A stretch of DNA of 6,481 bases from Candidatus Fonsibacter lacus (GCA_010021145.1 RGRP01000042.1:1-6481), one strand, 5' to 3'. Counted from the first letter of the stretch, positions 1 to 5,367 are shown. The notes: generated by a model not told the origin, from the letters alone. Numbers and translations: made by a program.

Positions 1-141
1 TTGATAGAAAAAGACGAAAAGAAATACAACGGCTCTCAGTTAATCACCGATATTTTAGAGTGTAAAAACACTACTGAACTACAAAATATAAAGCGGAAAT
101 TGTTAAATGAGGAATATTTATTCACTAGGATCATTTTATAA
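1..141 (+). CDS. C-terminal end of an unidentified protein (5' partial)
   Basis: An open frame enters from the left edge and ends at TAA 139-141, leaving 46 readable codons. The peptide is hydrophilic and Lys/Glu-rich, with a probable helix around the stretch TTELQNIKRKLLNEE, and ends in the hydrophobic tail FTRIIL. No family is recognised. The first codon, TTG, could be a start codon, but a gene continuing from outside the window is more likely. Its stop codon lies only about 11 bases before the -7 box of the next promoter, so it probably ends the preceding transcription unit. The frame is believable because it is uninterrupted and has phage-like spacing, but 46 codons in AT-rich DNA are weak support. 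Confidence 0.5.
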   Translation: MIEKDEKKYNGSQLITDILECKNTTELQNIKRKLLNEEYLFTRIIL

Positions 142-160
142 AAAAAAATATTATATTTGC
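137..160 (+). promoter_or_regulatory. Bacteroidetes-type promoter for the left operon
   Basis: TATATTTG at 152-159 matches the Bacteroidetes -7 consensus TAnnTTTG perfectly and follows an A-tract (140-148). No clear TTG-type -33 element is visible at the usual distance. The 24-base stretch 137-160 matches 5926-5949, upstream of the ERF gene, at 20 of 24 positions, including all nine bases TATATTTGC. Two non-coding gaps sharing this sequence is better evidence than one box alone. Transcription would be expected to start at about 164-167. Confidence 0.7.
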
Positions 161-163
161 ATT

Positions 164-256
164 ATGGTTCGCTCTCACATTATAGAACTTAAATTTATTT
201 ACGACCCTGTTAATGAAGTAGAAGTGAGAGCCTATGGATTTAATAGGGTTTTTTTA
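164..256 (+). ncRNA. Candidate structured leader / small RNA with pseudoknot topology
   Basis: Two inverted repeats interlock just after the promoter. GCTCTCAC at 171-178 pairs perfectly with GTGAGAGC at 224-231. ACCCTGTTAA at 204-213 pairs with TTAATAGGGT at 240-249 (ten pairs, one of them G-U), and a run of seven T follows at 249-255. The order is stem 1 left, stem 2 left, stem 1 right, stem 2 right, so the stems either form an H-type pseudoknot or are mutually exclusive alternatives. That layout fits a cis-acting leader controlling the downstream operon, or a short terminated RNA of about 90 nt. I recognise no named riboswitch family. The same DNA also reads as a 35-codon ORF, so an RNA role is not certain. 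Confidence 0.45.
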
Positions 257-271
257 TTATCTAAATTTTAA
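164..271 (+). CDS. Possible 35-residue small protein or leader peptide
   Basis: ATG 164-166 opens a 35-codon frame ending at TAA 269-271, three bases before the next gene. This matches the tight spacing of the rest of the operon. The peptide begins MVRSHIIELKFIYDP and ends RVFLLSKF; it resembles no family I know. The ATG lies five bases after the -7 box, so the mRNA would have to be leaderless or nearly so, which argues against ordinary translation. The frame also coincides with the two interlocking inverted repeats, which could equally account for conservation here. It is listed as an alternative reading of the candidate RNA, not as an established gene. Confidence 0.25.
   Translation: MVRSHIIELKFIYDPVNEVEVRAYGFNRVFLLSKF
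204..255 (+). terminator. Possible intrinsic terminator / attenuator
   Basis: The ten-pair stem 204-213 / 240-249 is followed directly by TTTTTTT (249-255), the arrangement of a rho-independent terminator. The loop is long (26 nt) and contains the right arm of the upstream 8-bp repeat, so formation of that other stem could compete with termination. It lies between the promoter and the first full gene at 275, the place expected for an attenuator. The long loop lowers confidence. Confidence 0.4.
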
Positions 272-274
272 ATT

Positions 275-574
275 ATGAATATTTTAGAAAAAGCGAATGA
301 GATTATTAATCTAAGATCCGAAGAAAAAGAAAGACAATATGGACCAATGAGTTGGACCAATGAACAAGCTGCTAAGATAGCTACAGTCCTTTGCCGAAAA
401 GAGATAACATGTACGGATATTTATTTTTTTCAAATTTCATTAAAGTTAGCTAGGGAAAGTTGGTCGCATAAAGAGGATAATATGTTAGATCTTGTTGCTT
501 ACATAGGTGGCTATAATAACTTTATGGAAGGTATTTTAAATGAACCAAATGACATAATAAATGAAAACAAATAA
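275..574 (+). CDS. DUF6378-like phage protein
   Basis: This 99-residue protein matches the pattern of small phage proteins grouped as DUF6378. It has an N-terminal helix (ILEKANEII, 3-11), a charged segment ending RQYGP (20-24), a central helix with KEIT (42-45), the motif LKLARE (56-61) and the signature KEDNMLDLVAYIGGYNN (66-82). It appears all-helical and soluble, with no signal peptide or membrane segment. The acidic/Asp pattern in the last helix resembles all-alpha nucleotide-processing proteins, but its function is unknown. It starts at ATG 275, about 115 bases after the promoter, so it is the first clear gene of the operon. Its end overlaps the next gene by 14 bases, which suggests translational coupling. 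Confidence 0.75.
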   Translation: MNILEKANEIINLRSEEKERQYGPMSWTNEQAAKIATVLCRKEITCTDIYFFQISLKLARESWSHKEDNMLDLVAYIGGYNNFMEGILNEPNDIINENK

Positions 575-1286
575 AGCAATAGATAATGCAATCAGGATTC
601 TTTTATACAAAAAGAATAAAATTAAATCTAATAAATGGCAAGCTGTTGAGTTAAATACAGAATTATTAGAAGTAAATAATATGTTTTTTGAAATGGATAT
701 GTGTAGTTCAATAGGGGAATTAAGTTTAGAAACGAAAGCTGATTTACCATGGTCTGAGGATCATTTTATAGAAAGAATATCAGGCTCAAGTAATCCGGGG
801 GAACAATATAAAAAATGGCCATATTATAGGGAAGACCTTGATGATTCTAGATTTAGGAAGGATGGATTGTTTAGTCATACTTACCAAGAAAGATTTTGGC
901 CTAAGCGTCAAAAAGGGAATAGATTTGTAATGGGTGATTGGAACGATATAAAGGAAAGACTAAAAATGGATTTAACAACAAGACAGGCATTTTTTTCTAT
1001 ATGGCATCCGGAGGACCATTCAAATAATAATGTTAGATTACCATGTACAATTGGATATTGGTTTAAAATAGATAATGAGCAACTAAATATAACTTATTTA
1101 ATAAGATCCTGTGATGCCAGAAGACATTTTAGAAATGATATTTATATGACCCAAAGATTGGCAATGGAAATGTTATCATTTATTGGTAGCAAAGATTTAA
1201 AAATGGGAAAACTATCAGTATGGATAGGAAGTTTTCATTGTTTTGTTTCCGATGAATATTCTTTAAAACAAAAATTAAATAGATAG
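561..1286 (+). CDS. Thymidylate synthase-superfamily enzyme, probable deoxycytidylate hydroxymethylase
   Basis: This 241-residue protein has the thymidylate synthase / dCMP hydroxymethylase fold signatures in order: ISGSSNPG (73-80), FSHTYQERFW (104-113, the slot of the TS GPVYGxxWR strand), TRQAFFSIWHPED (140-152, phosphate-binding Arg141), RLPC (159-162) with catalytic Cys162, RSCD (182-185), FRND (190-193) and WIGSFH (221-226). The TS residue that recognises uracil is an Asn; counting from the RSxD motif places Asp193 there. Asp at this position favours cytosine, as in T4 gp42, which as I recall it also has RSND followed by FRND. The predicted reaction is dCMP plus methylene-tetrahydrofolate to 5-hydroxymethyl-dCMP. 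The usual TS glutamate before the SG motif appears to be absent. The gene lies two bases before an amidotransferase gene. Superfamily placement is confident; substrate and product are inferred. Confidence 0.8.
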   Translation: MKTNKAIDNAIRILLYKKNKIKSNKWQAVELNTELLEVNNMFFEMDMCSSIGELSLETKADLPWSEDHFIERISGSSNPGEQYKKWPYYREDLDDSRFRKDGLFSHTYQERFWPKRQKGNRFVMGDWNDIKERLKMDLTTRQAFFSIWHPEDHSNNNVRLPCTIGYWFKIDNEQLNITYLIRSCDARRHFRNDIYMTQRLAMEMLSFIGSKDLKMGKLSVWIGSFHCFVSDEYSLKQKLNR

Positions 1287-1288
1287 AT

Positions 1289-2602
1289 ATGTGTGGATTT
1301 ACTATAACTAAAGAAAAAATAGAAAACAAGCTAAAACATCGTGGTGTTGAAGATTTTGAGGAACAATATAAAGATTGGTTTGTTCATTTTAATTCTTTAC
1401 CCCTATCAAGTTATGAAACAGGAATAACCCAACCTTTTAAAATAGGGACAAGTCTAATAGTTTTTAATGGGGAAATTTTTAATTACAAAGAATTAATGAA
1501 TGGATGTAGATCCGATGTCCATTATCTATATAAATTAATGCAAAAATGTAAGGAAGATATCTATTTATTTTATAAAGAATCATTAAGATGGGATGGATTT
1601 TGGTCTATATGTGTAATAAACTCCAAAGGCGATGTTTATTCTTTTACGGATCCTCTTGGGAAAAAACAATTATATTATAGTAGTTTAGGAATAGCCTCTG
1701 AAATAAAAGCAATAGCTTATGGTTACAGATATCTTGATTATAACGAAAAACACTTTGGCACTCATAACACTAACTTTATGGGAATAGATAGATTTATGCC
1801 TGGTAAATTATATAAGTATGGAAAGGAACTTAAAAGACCCTTTATTATTGGCAATTTAAACTATCTATACAGCATCGAAAGCAATAGATTAATAGATTTA
1901 ATTGATTCTAGCGTTAAAAGTCGTTTAAATAACAACTATGACGGTGTTTCATTATTATTAAGCGGCGGATTAGATAGTAATATAATTTTGCACCATGTTT
2001 TAAAATATACAAAGGATATTGATATTGTTACAATAGAAAACGGTGAAACAGAAAATGTTAGTAGAATCTGTGAAAAAAATGGGATTAATTTTAGACTAAT
2101 CGATGACGATTATAATACTGATGATTTTAACAAAGCGGTATATCATTACGAACATTCCCTTGATTATGGTAGTTTAATGCCTAATTATTTACTATTTAAA
2201 TCTGCTAAAAATTCTTTGGTTTTAACGGGGGACGGTGCGGATGAATTATTTTCTGGATATAATAGGTCTTTAATCGAAAACACTTGGAATTATGATGTTT
2301 TTAAAGAATTGCCATTTTATCATAACATAAGATTGGATAGATTATCTATGGCTTTTACAAAAGAAGCAAGATCTCCCTTAATGAGTTTACCTTTATTAAG
2401 ATTTACAAGTAAATTAAAATGGGATGATTTAAGAGGTAAAAAATTATTAAAAAGTCTTTATAAGGATATATTGCCCGATTATATAATTAATGGGATAAAA
2501 AAACCGCTTAGGTATAAAAATGATAAATTATTAAATTTAAAAAATGTAAAATTAAAACATGAACAACTATGGAAAAATCAAACAAAAAAATTGCTCAGAT
2601 AA
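1289..2602 (+). CDS. Glutamine-dependent asparagine synthetase-like amidotransferase
   Basis: This 437-residue protein has two domains. The N-terminal class II glutaminase has the nucleophile Cys2 (MCGF), so the start is fixed. HRG (17-19), LPLSSYETGITQPF (37-50), FNGEIFNY (59-66), DPLGKKQLYY (121-130) and SEIKAI (137-142) follow. The C-terminal ATP-pyrophosphatase synthetase domain has SGGLDS (225-230), TGDGADELFSGY (313-324) and DRLSMAFTKEARSPLM (350-365). Both active sites look intact, so it should use glutamine ammonia and ATP to amidate a carboxylate through an acyl-adenylate. It is about 100 residues shorter than typical AsnB, and the common RxPFLD motif reads RSPLMS, so the acceptor may not be aspartate. 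It lies directly after the hydroxymethylase-like gene, suggesting a role in base modification. Asparagine or surface-polymer synthesis is the alternative. Confidence 0.88.
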   Translation: MCGFTITKEKIENKLKHRGVEDFEEQYKDWFVHFNSLPLSSYETGITQPFKIGTSLIVFNGEIFNYKELMNGCRSDVHYLYKLMQKCKEDIYLFYKESLRWDGFWSICVINSKGDVYSFTDPLGKKQLYYSSLGIASEIKAIAYGYRYLDYNEKHFGTHNTNFMGIDRFMPGKLYKYGKELKRPFIIGNLNYLYSIESNRLIDLIDSSVKSRLNNNYDGVSLLLSGGLDSNIILHHVLKYTKDIDIVTIENGETENVSRICEKNGINFRLIDDDYNTDDFNKAVYHYEHSLDYGSLMPNYLLFKSAKNSLVLTGDGADELFSGYNRSLIENTWNYDVFKELPFYHNIRLDRLSMAFTKEARSPLMSLPLLRFTSKLKWDDLRGKKLLKSLYKDILPDYIINGIKKPLRYKNDKLLNLKNVKLKHEQLWKNQTKKLLR

Positions 2603-2745
2603 TTAATAAAAATCCTAACGCAATGACCTATGGTGAAATATCTGGTAATGACAGGAAAAAAGCTATTGAATTATTAAATAGATTAAAGGAGAAGGAGTTA
2701 ATAAATAAACAATTAAAAAACAAGAAGAATGAAACTAAAAAATGA
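2569..2745 (+). CDS. Small basic 58-residue protein, possible helix-turn-helix
   Basis: ATG 2569 to TGA 2743-2745 encodes 58 residues. The frame overlaps the end of the amidotransferase gene by 34 bases and the start of the MazG-like gene by 17 bases. It fills what would otherwise be the only sizeable gap in this operon, which is the main support for it. The sequence looks like a short helical domain: KKIAQIINKNPNAMTYGEIS, then RKKAIELLNRLKEKELINKQ, then a Lys/Asn-rich tail. This resembles part of a small winged-helix or MarR-like fold, with a helix, a turn, a recognition helix ending KEKELI, and a basic tail. No family can be assigned. A start at the internal Met19 is also possible. Confidence 0.55.
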   Translation: MEKSNKKIAQIINKNPNAMTYGEISGNDRKKAIELLNRLKEKELINKQLKNKKNETKK

Positions 2746-3031
2746 ATTTAAACCAATTAGAGATTGGGCAGCAGAGAAAGGTATCTACGAGAAAGGCGAT
2801 ATTAAAACACAATATGTAAAACTACAAGAAGAAGCGGGTGAATTAGCAAAAGCAATTATAAATAAAGACAAAGATGAAATAACAGATGCCATAGGTGATT
2901 GTGTAGTAGTCCTAACTTCTATTGCTTATTTCAATAATATTTCAATAGAGGAGTGTATAAATTCCGCTTATGAAATAATATCAAAAAGAAAAGGGAAAAT
3001 GATAAATGGCAGTTTTATTAAAAATAATTAA
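2729..3031 (+). CDS. MazG-like nucleotide pyrophosphohydrolase
   Basis: This 100-residue protein belongs to the all-alpha NTP pyrophosphohydrolase (MazG-like) superfamily. The Mg-binding signature EExxE is EEAGE (34-38) and is followed by DEITDAIGD (49-57), giving the second acidic set around Glu50, Asp53 and Asp57. The C-terminal KRKGKMINGSFIK (86-98) is also typical. The expected reaction is hydrolysis of a (d)NTP to (d)NMP plus pyrophosphate; the substrate cannot be read from the sequence. In this neighbourhood a role in cleansing the dNTP pool is plausible: T4 dCTPase belongs to the same superfamily and feeds dCMP to its hydroxymethylase. The single-domain length is normal for phage members. 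It starts inside the upstream 58-codon frame. Confidence 0.85.
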   Translation: MKLKNEFKPIRDWAAEKGIYEKGDIKTQYVKLQEEAGELAKAIINKDKDEITDAIGDCVVVLTSIAYFNNISIEECINSAYEIISKRKGKMINGSFIKNN

Positions 3032-3032
3032 A

Positions 3033-3452
3033 ATGAGGGAATACTTAGCAAAAATTAGAATACCAGAAGAACTTGCATCTAAAAATACAGGGCTTATAGG
3101 TGAAAAAATATTTGAATTATGGTTTACTTTAAATTATCAGGATGAGCCATTATTTAAACAGAAGGCGGATATGGATTTAAAAAAAATAGATTTTGCAGAT
3201 TCGAAAGGGAATACGTATCAAGTTAAGACGACAATAGCAAAAACCTTTACTTTTAACTGTGATTTAGAAGCCGTAGACGAACATTTAAGATGTAATAAAT
3301 ATGTTTTTATTCAATTAAGGGAAAAGTATGCTTATATCGAGCCTATATATGAAAAAGAGGATATTAAAATAAGATTAAAAAAATCTTTTAAAGAAGAACA
3401 TCAGTGTTTTGTTTATTGTAAAGATTTACTTCAAAGGGAGTTATTTCTATAA
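3033..3452 (+). CDS. Putative PD-(D/E)XK-family nuclease
   Basis: Read from ATG 3033 the protein has 139 residues. I chose this start because it lies one base after the MazG stop; an in-frame ATG at 3006 would add nine residues and overlap MazG by 26 bases. Three elements match small PD-(D/E)XK endonucleases of the type with a QVKTT motif: GLIGEKIFE (20-28) with a helix glutamate at 24, KKIDFAD (50-56) with Asp53 as likely metal ligand, and YQVKTT (62-67), where Gln63-x-Lys65 is the variant of the (D/E)xK motif. The order and spacing fit a core nuclease domain. The biological target is unknown. It closes the AT-rich, GAT-biased block and precedes the replication initiator by two bases. It could cut host or competitor DNA, or process replication intermediates. 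Confidence 0.6.
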   Translation: MREYLAKIRIPEELASKNTGLIGEKIFELWFTLNYQDEPLFKQKADMDLKKIDFADSKGNTYQVKTTIAKTFTFNCDLEAVDEHLRCNKYVFIQLREKYAYIEPIYEKEDIKIRLKKSFKEEHQCFVYCKDLLQRELFL

Positions 3453-3454
3453 TT

Positions 3455-4129
3455 ATGAATGGCTGGATTAAAATACACAGGCAATTTATTAACTGGGAGT
3501 GGTTTAATAAAAGCGAAGCAGTGCATTTGTTTATATACTTAGTATTGAAAGCAAATCACAAAGACGGTCAATGGCAAGGAATAGAATTAAAAGCTGGGCA
3601 GTTTGTATCGTCTTTTGGTAAGATTTCAAACGATACAGGGATCAGTTTACAGACGATAAGAACGCTTTTAAAAAAGTTTGAAAAAACAAACGAAATTAAC
3701 ATACAAACAACGAATAAATATAGTATCATAACTATTTGTAAATATGATTGTTACCAACAGGAAAGCGAGGAAGACAAGATATTAATAACAAACGAACAAC
3801 AAACAACTAACGAACAACTAACGACAAACAAGAATGATAAGAATAATAAGAAAGAAAATATCTATAGGAATTTTAAGCATTTAAGCCTATCATTTGACGA
3901 ATTTAATAAGTTAGGTATTGACTACACTAAACAACAAATAGATGATATTTTAGACCAAATTGAAAATTATCGTAAAAATAAAGATTATACTTCTTTATAT
4001 TTGACAGCTAAAAAATGGCTAAAGAAAAACGAACCTAAACAACCTTCCGAAATCAATTACGAAGATTTAGACCCATTGGTAAAAAAAGCTATTGAATTAG
4101 GATACGAAAAGGACCCAAGAAAATGCTAA
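3455..4129 (+). CDS. Winged-helix phage replication initiator-like protein
   Basis: This 224-residue protein has the domain plan of phage replisome organisers. The N-terminal winged-helix domain opens WIKIHRQFINWEWF (4-17) and contains GQFVSSFGKISNDTGIS (48-64) and QTIRTLLKKFEKTNEI (66-81), with wing strands to about residue 98. A low-complexity linker rich in Thr, Asn, Gln and Lys (103-135) contains the repeat TNEQQT / TNEQLT. The C-terminal helical part (137-195), with SLYLTAKKWLKK, resembles the helicase-loader-binding end of such proteins. It probably binds the origin and recruits the helicase-like ATPase encoded next, whose start codon overlaps its stop (ATGCTAA, 4123-4129). The linker DNA carries direct repeats, so the origin may lie inside this gene. 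Codon use switches to the right-block style here. Confidence 0.7.
   Translation: MNGWIKIHRQFINWEWFNKSEAVHLFIYLVLKANHKDGQWQGIELKAGQFVSSFGKISNDTGISLQTIRTLLKKFEKTNEINIQTTNKYSIITICKYDCYQQESEEDKILITNEQQTTNEQLTTNKNDKNNKKENIYRNFKHLSLSFDEFNKLGIDYTKQQIDDILDQIENYRKNKDYTSLYLTAKKWLKKNEPKQPSEINYEDLDPLVKKAIELGYEKDPRKC
3685..3860 (+). repeat. Iteron-like direct repeats inside the initiator gene, candidate replication origin
   Basis: AACAAACGAA occurs at 3685-3694 and 3787-3796. AACGAACAAC occurs at 3791-3800 and 3809-3818, exactly 18 bases apart, and a degenerate copy AACGACAAAC lies at 3820-3829. Directly after it comes a purine-rich, nearly GC-free stretch (3831-3860) that would melt easily. Repeats followed by an AT-rich stretch inside the initiator gene, in the codons of the interdomain linker, is the arrangement of the lambda O gene and its origin. 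The repeats also encode a Thr/Asn/Glu/Gln linker, so simple codon repetition is a real alternative. Confidence 0.35.
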
Positions 4130-5070
4130 ACAATAAAGGACAACACTTACAATACTTAATTGACTACAGGGAAGGGAAAATTAAGCAAGGATTAGGATTA
4201 GACTGCAATATGGATAACTACTTACGCTATAAACCTAAACAACTAAACATAATTTTAGGACACGACAATGTCGGTAAGTCGTATTGGATTAATTGGTACT
4301 TCCTTTCATTGGCACTAAAACACGGATTAACATTTTGTATGTGGAGCGGTGAGAATCAGTACGGGCAAATTCTACGCGATATGATACAAGTTTATACAGG
4401 AAGAAAATTTAAAGACTTATCAATTAGTGAAATTCAAAACTATTCAGCTTACTTAGAACAGTATTTTGATTTCGTAGACAATTCAAAGCTATATAAACCT
4501 GAAGACTTGTTTAAGATATTTCGTGATAGCGATGCACACGTATGCTTAATTGACCCTTATACTGGTTTAGATAGGCAAATGGGTTATGAAGGTAACTACC
4601 AATTCTTAAATTCTGCTCGTCAATTTGTCAATGAAACAGGAAAAACTCTTTACATAAACACGCATCCAAATACTGAAAGCGGTAGAAGTGGGAACTTATA
4701 TACTGAAAATCATATGTGGAAAGGTCACCTAAAGCCACCAATGAAAGACCACATTGAAGGTGGTAAGGCTTTTTTGAATAGATGTGACGATATGTTTGTA
4801 ATTCACCGATTAGTAAAACACGAAACAATGAAATACGTAACTTTGGTAAGTGTAGAAAAAGTAAAAGACACAGATACAGGCGGTCAGATAAGCGGAATAG
4901 ACGATTTTGTTATGTGTGATTTTAATTCTGGATTAGGTTTTACTATTGCAAGTGTTGACCCATTGAAGAACCTAAGACCTAAACCACTTACTCAAACACG
5001 AATTACAGAAACTGACGGATTAATGTCAACAAGTGAAAAACTAAAATTAAAAAATAACTTACCCTTTTAA
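4123..5070 (+). CDS. DnaB/RecA-fold helicase-like ATPase
   Basis: This 315-residue protein is a P-loop ATPase of the RecA/DnaB type. Walker A is GHDNVGKS (46-53) after the strand LNIIL. MWSGEN (73-78) supplies the probable catalytic Glu77, in the slot of SLEM in DnaB. Walker B is HVCLIDPYTGLD (139-150) with Asp144. TLYINTHPNTE (175-185) occupies the sensor strand. IHR (227-229) and later basic residues are possible arginine fingers. There is no N-terminal primase or DnaB-type domain, so this is a helicase core only; it may be the replicative helicase or a helicase-like loader. The start overlaps the initiator stop by seven bases, indicating coupled translation and joint action at the fork. 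The flexible tail (about 279-315) is Lys/Thr-rich. Confidence 0.82.
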   Translation: MLNNKGQHLQYLIDYREGKIKQGLGLDCNMDNYLRYKPKQLNIILGHDNVGKSYWINWYFLSLALKHGLTFCMWSGENQYGQILRDMIQVYTGRKFKDLSISEIQNYSAYLEQYFDFVDNSKLYKPEDLFKIFRDSDAHVCLIDPYTGLDRQMGYEGNYQFLNSARQFVNETGKTLYINTHPNTESGRSGNLYTENHMWKGHLKPPMKDHIEGGKAFLNRCDDMFVIHRLVKHETMKYVTLVSVEKVKDTDTGGQISGIDDFVMCDFNSGLGFTIASVDPLKNLRPKPLTQTRITETDGLMSTSEKLKLKNNLPF

Positions 5071-5072
5071 CT

Positions 5073-5366
5073 ATGGAAGATTTAATACTACTAAAAACAA
5101 GTGTTCAAATAGGAACATTACACGCTAAGATAAGCCTATCATTAGACGAAATAAAACAAAACCACCCTAATAGAAAAGACTTAATAGACTCTATGTCTGA
5201 AAGTTTAAAAGACGTTAAAGAAATACATCGTGTTTTCTTAGACTTGGAAAACGAATACCGGGTCGCTAACAAAAGTTTATTTAGGTTAGAACTTATAAAC
5301 CTGGACTTAAAAAATCAGGTTATAGACTTAAAAAAGCAGATTAATTTTAAAGATATAGGTTTATAA
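5073..5366 (+). CDS. Small coiled-coil protein of unknown function
   Basis: This 97-residue protein starts two bases after the ATPase stop and ends one base before the NinG-like gene. It is predicted to be almost entirely helical. The second half (about 53-90) has leucine/isoleucine spacing typical of a coiled coil, including FLDLENEY and LELINLDLKNQVIDLKKQI, which suggests a dimer or a partner-binding rod. No enzymatic motif, cysteine cluster, signal peptide or membrane segment is visible. No family is recognised. Its position between helicase-like and recombination genes suggests an accessory role in DNA metabolism, but nothing in the sequence proves this. It uses GAC for Asp in 7 of 9 cases, in line with the right block. 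Confidence 0.75.
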   Translation: MEDLILLKTSVQIGTLHAKISLSLDEIKQNHPNRKDLIDSMSESLKDVKEIHRVFLDLENEYRVANKSLFRLELINLDLKNQVIDLKKQINFKDIGL

Positions 5367-5367
5367 A

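Noticed and set aside
561..1286. Annotation as an ordinary thymidylate synthase (thyA)
   Set aside because: The motifs place Asp where thymidylate synthase has the uracil-reading Asn, and the N-terminal part diverges from ThyA.
3006..3032. Upstream ATG at 3006 as the start of the nuclease gene
   Set aside because: It would overlap the MazG gene by 26 bases and add nine residues not needed for the fold; ATG 3033, one base after the MazG stop, fits the operon spacing better.
3996..4003. TATATTTG -7 box inside the initiator gene, about 120 bases before the ATPase gene
   Set aside because: It lies in coding sequence and lacks the wider 24-base likeness shared by the two intergenic promoters; TAGATTTG at 920-927 shows that such boxes arise by chance in this AT-rich DNA.
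4628..4828. Minus-strand open frame of 66 codons
   Set aside because: It lies wholly within the helicase-like ATPase gene, opposite to all other genes, and gives no recognisable protein; it is a shadow frame.
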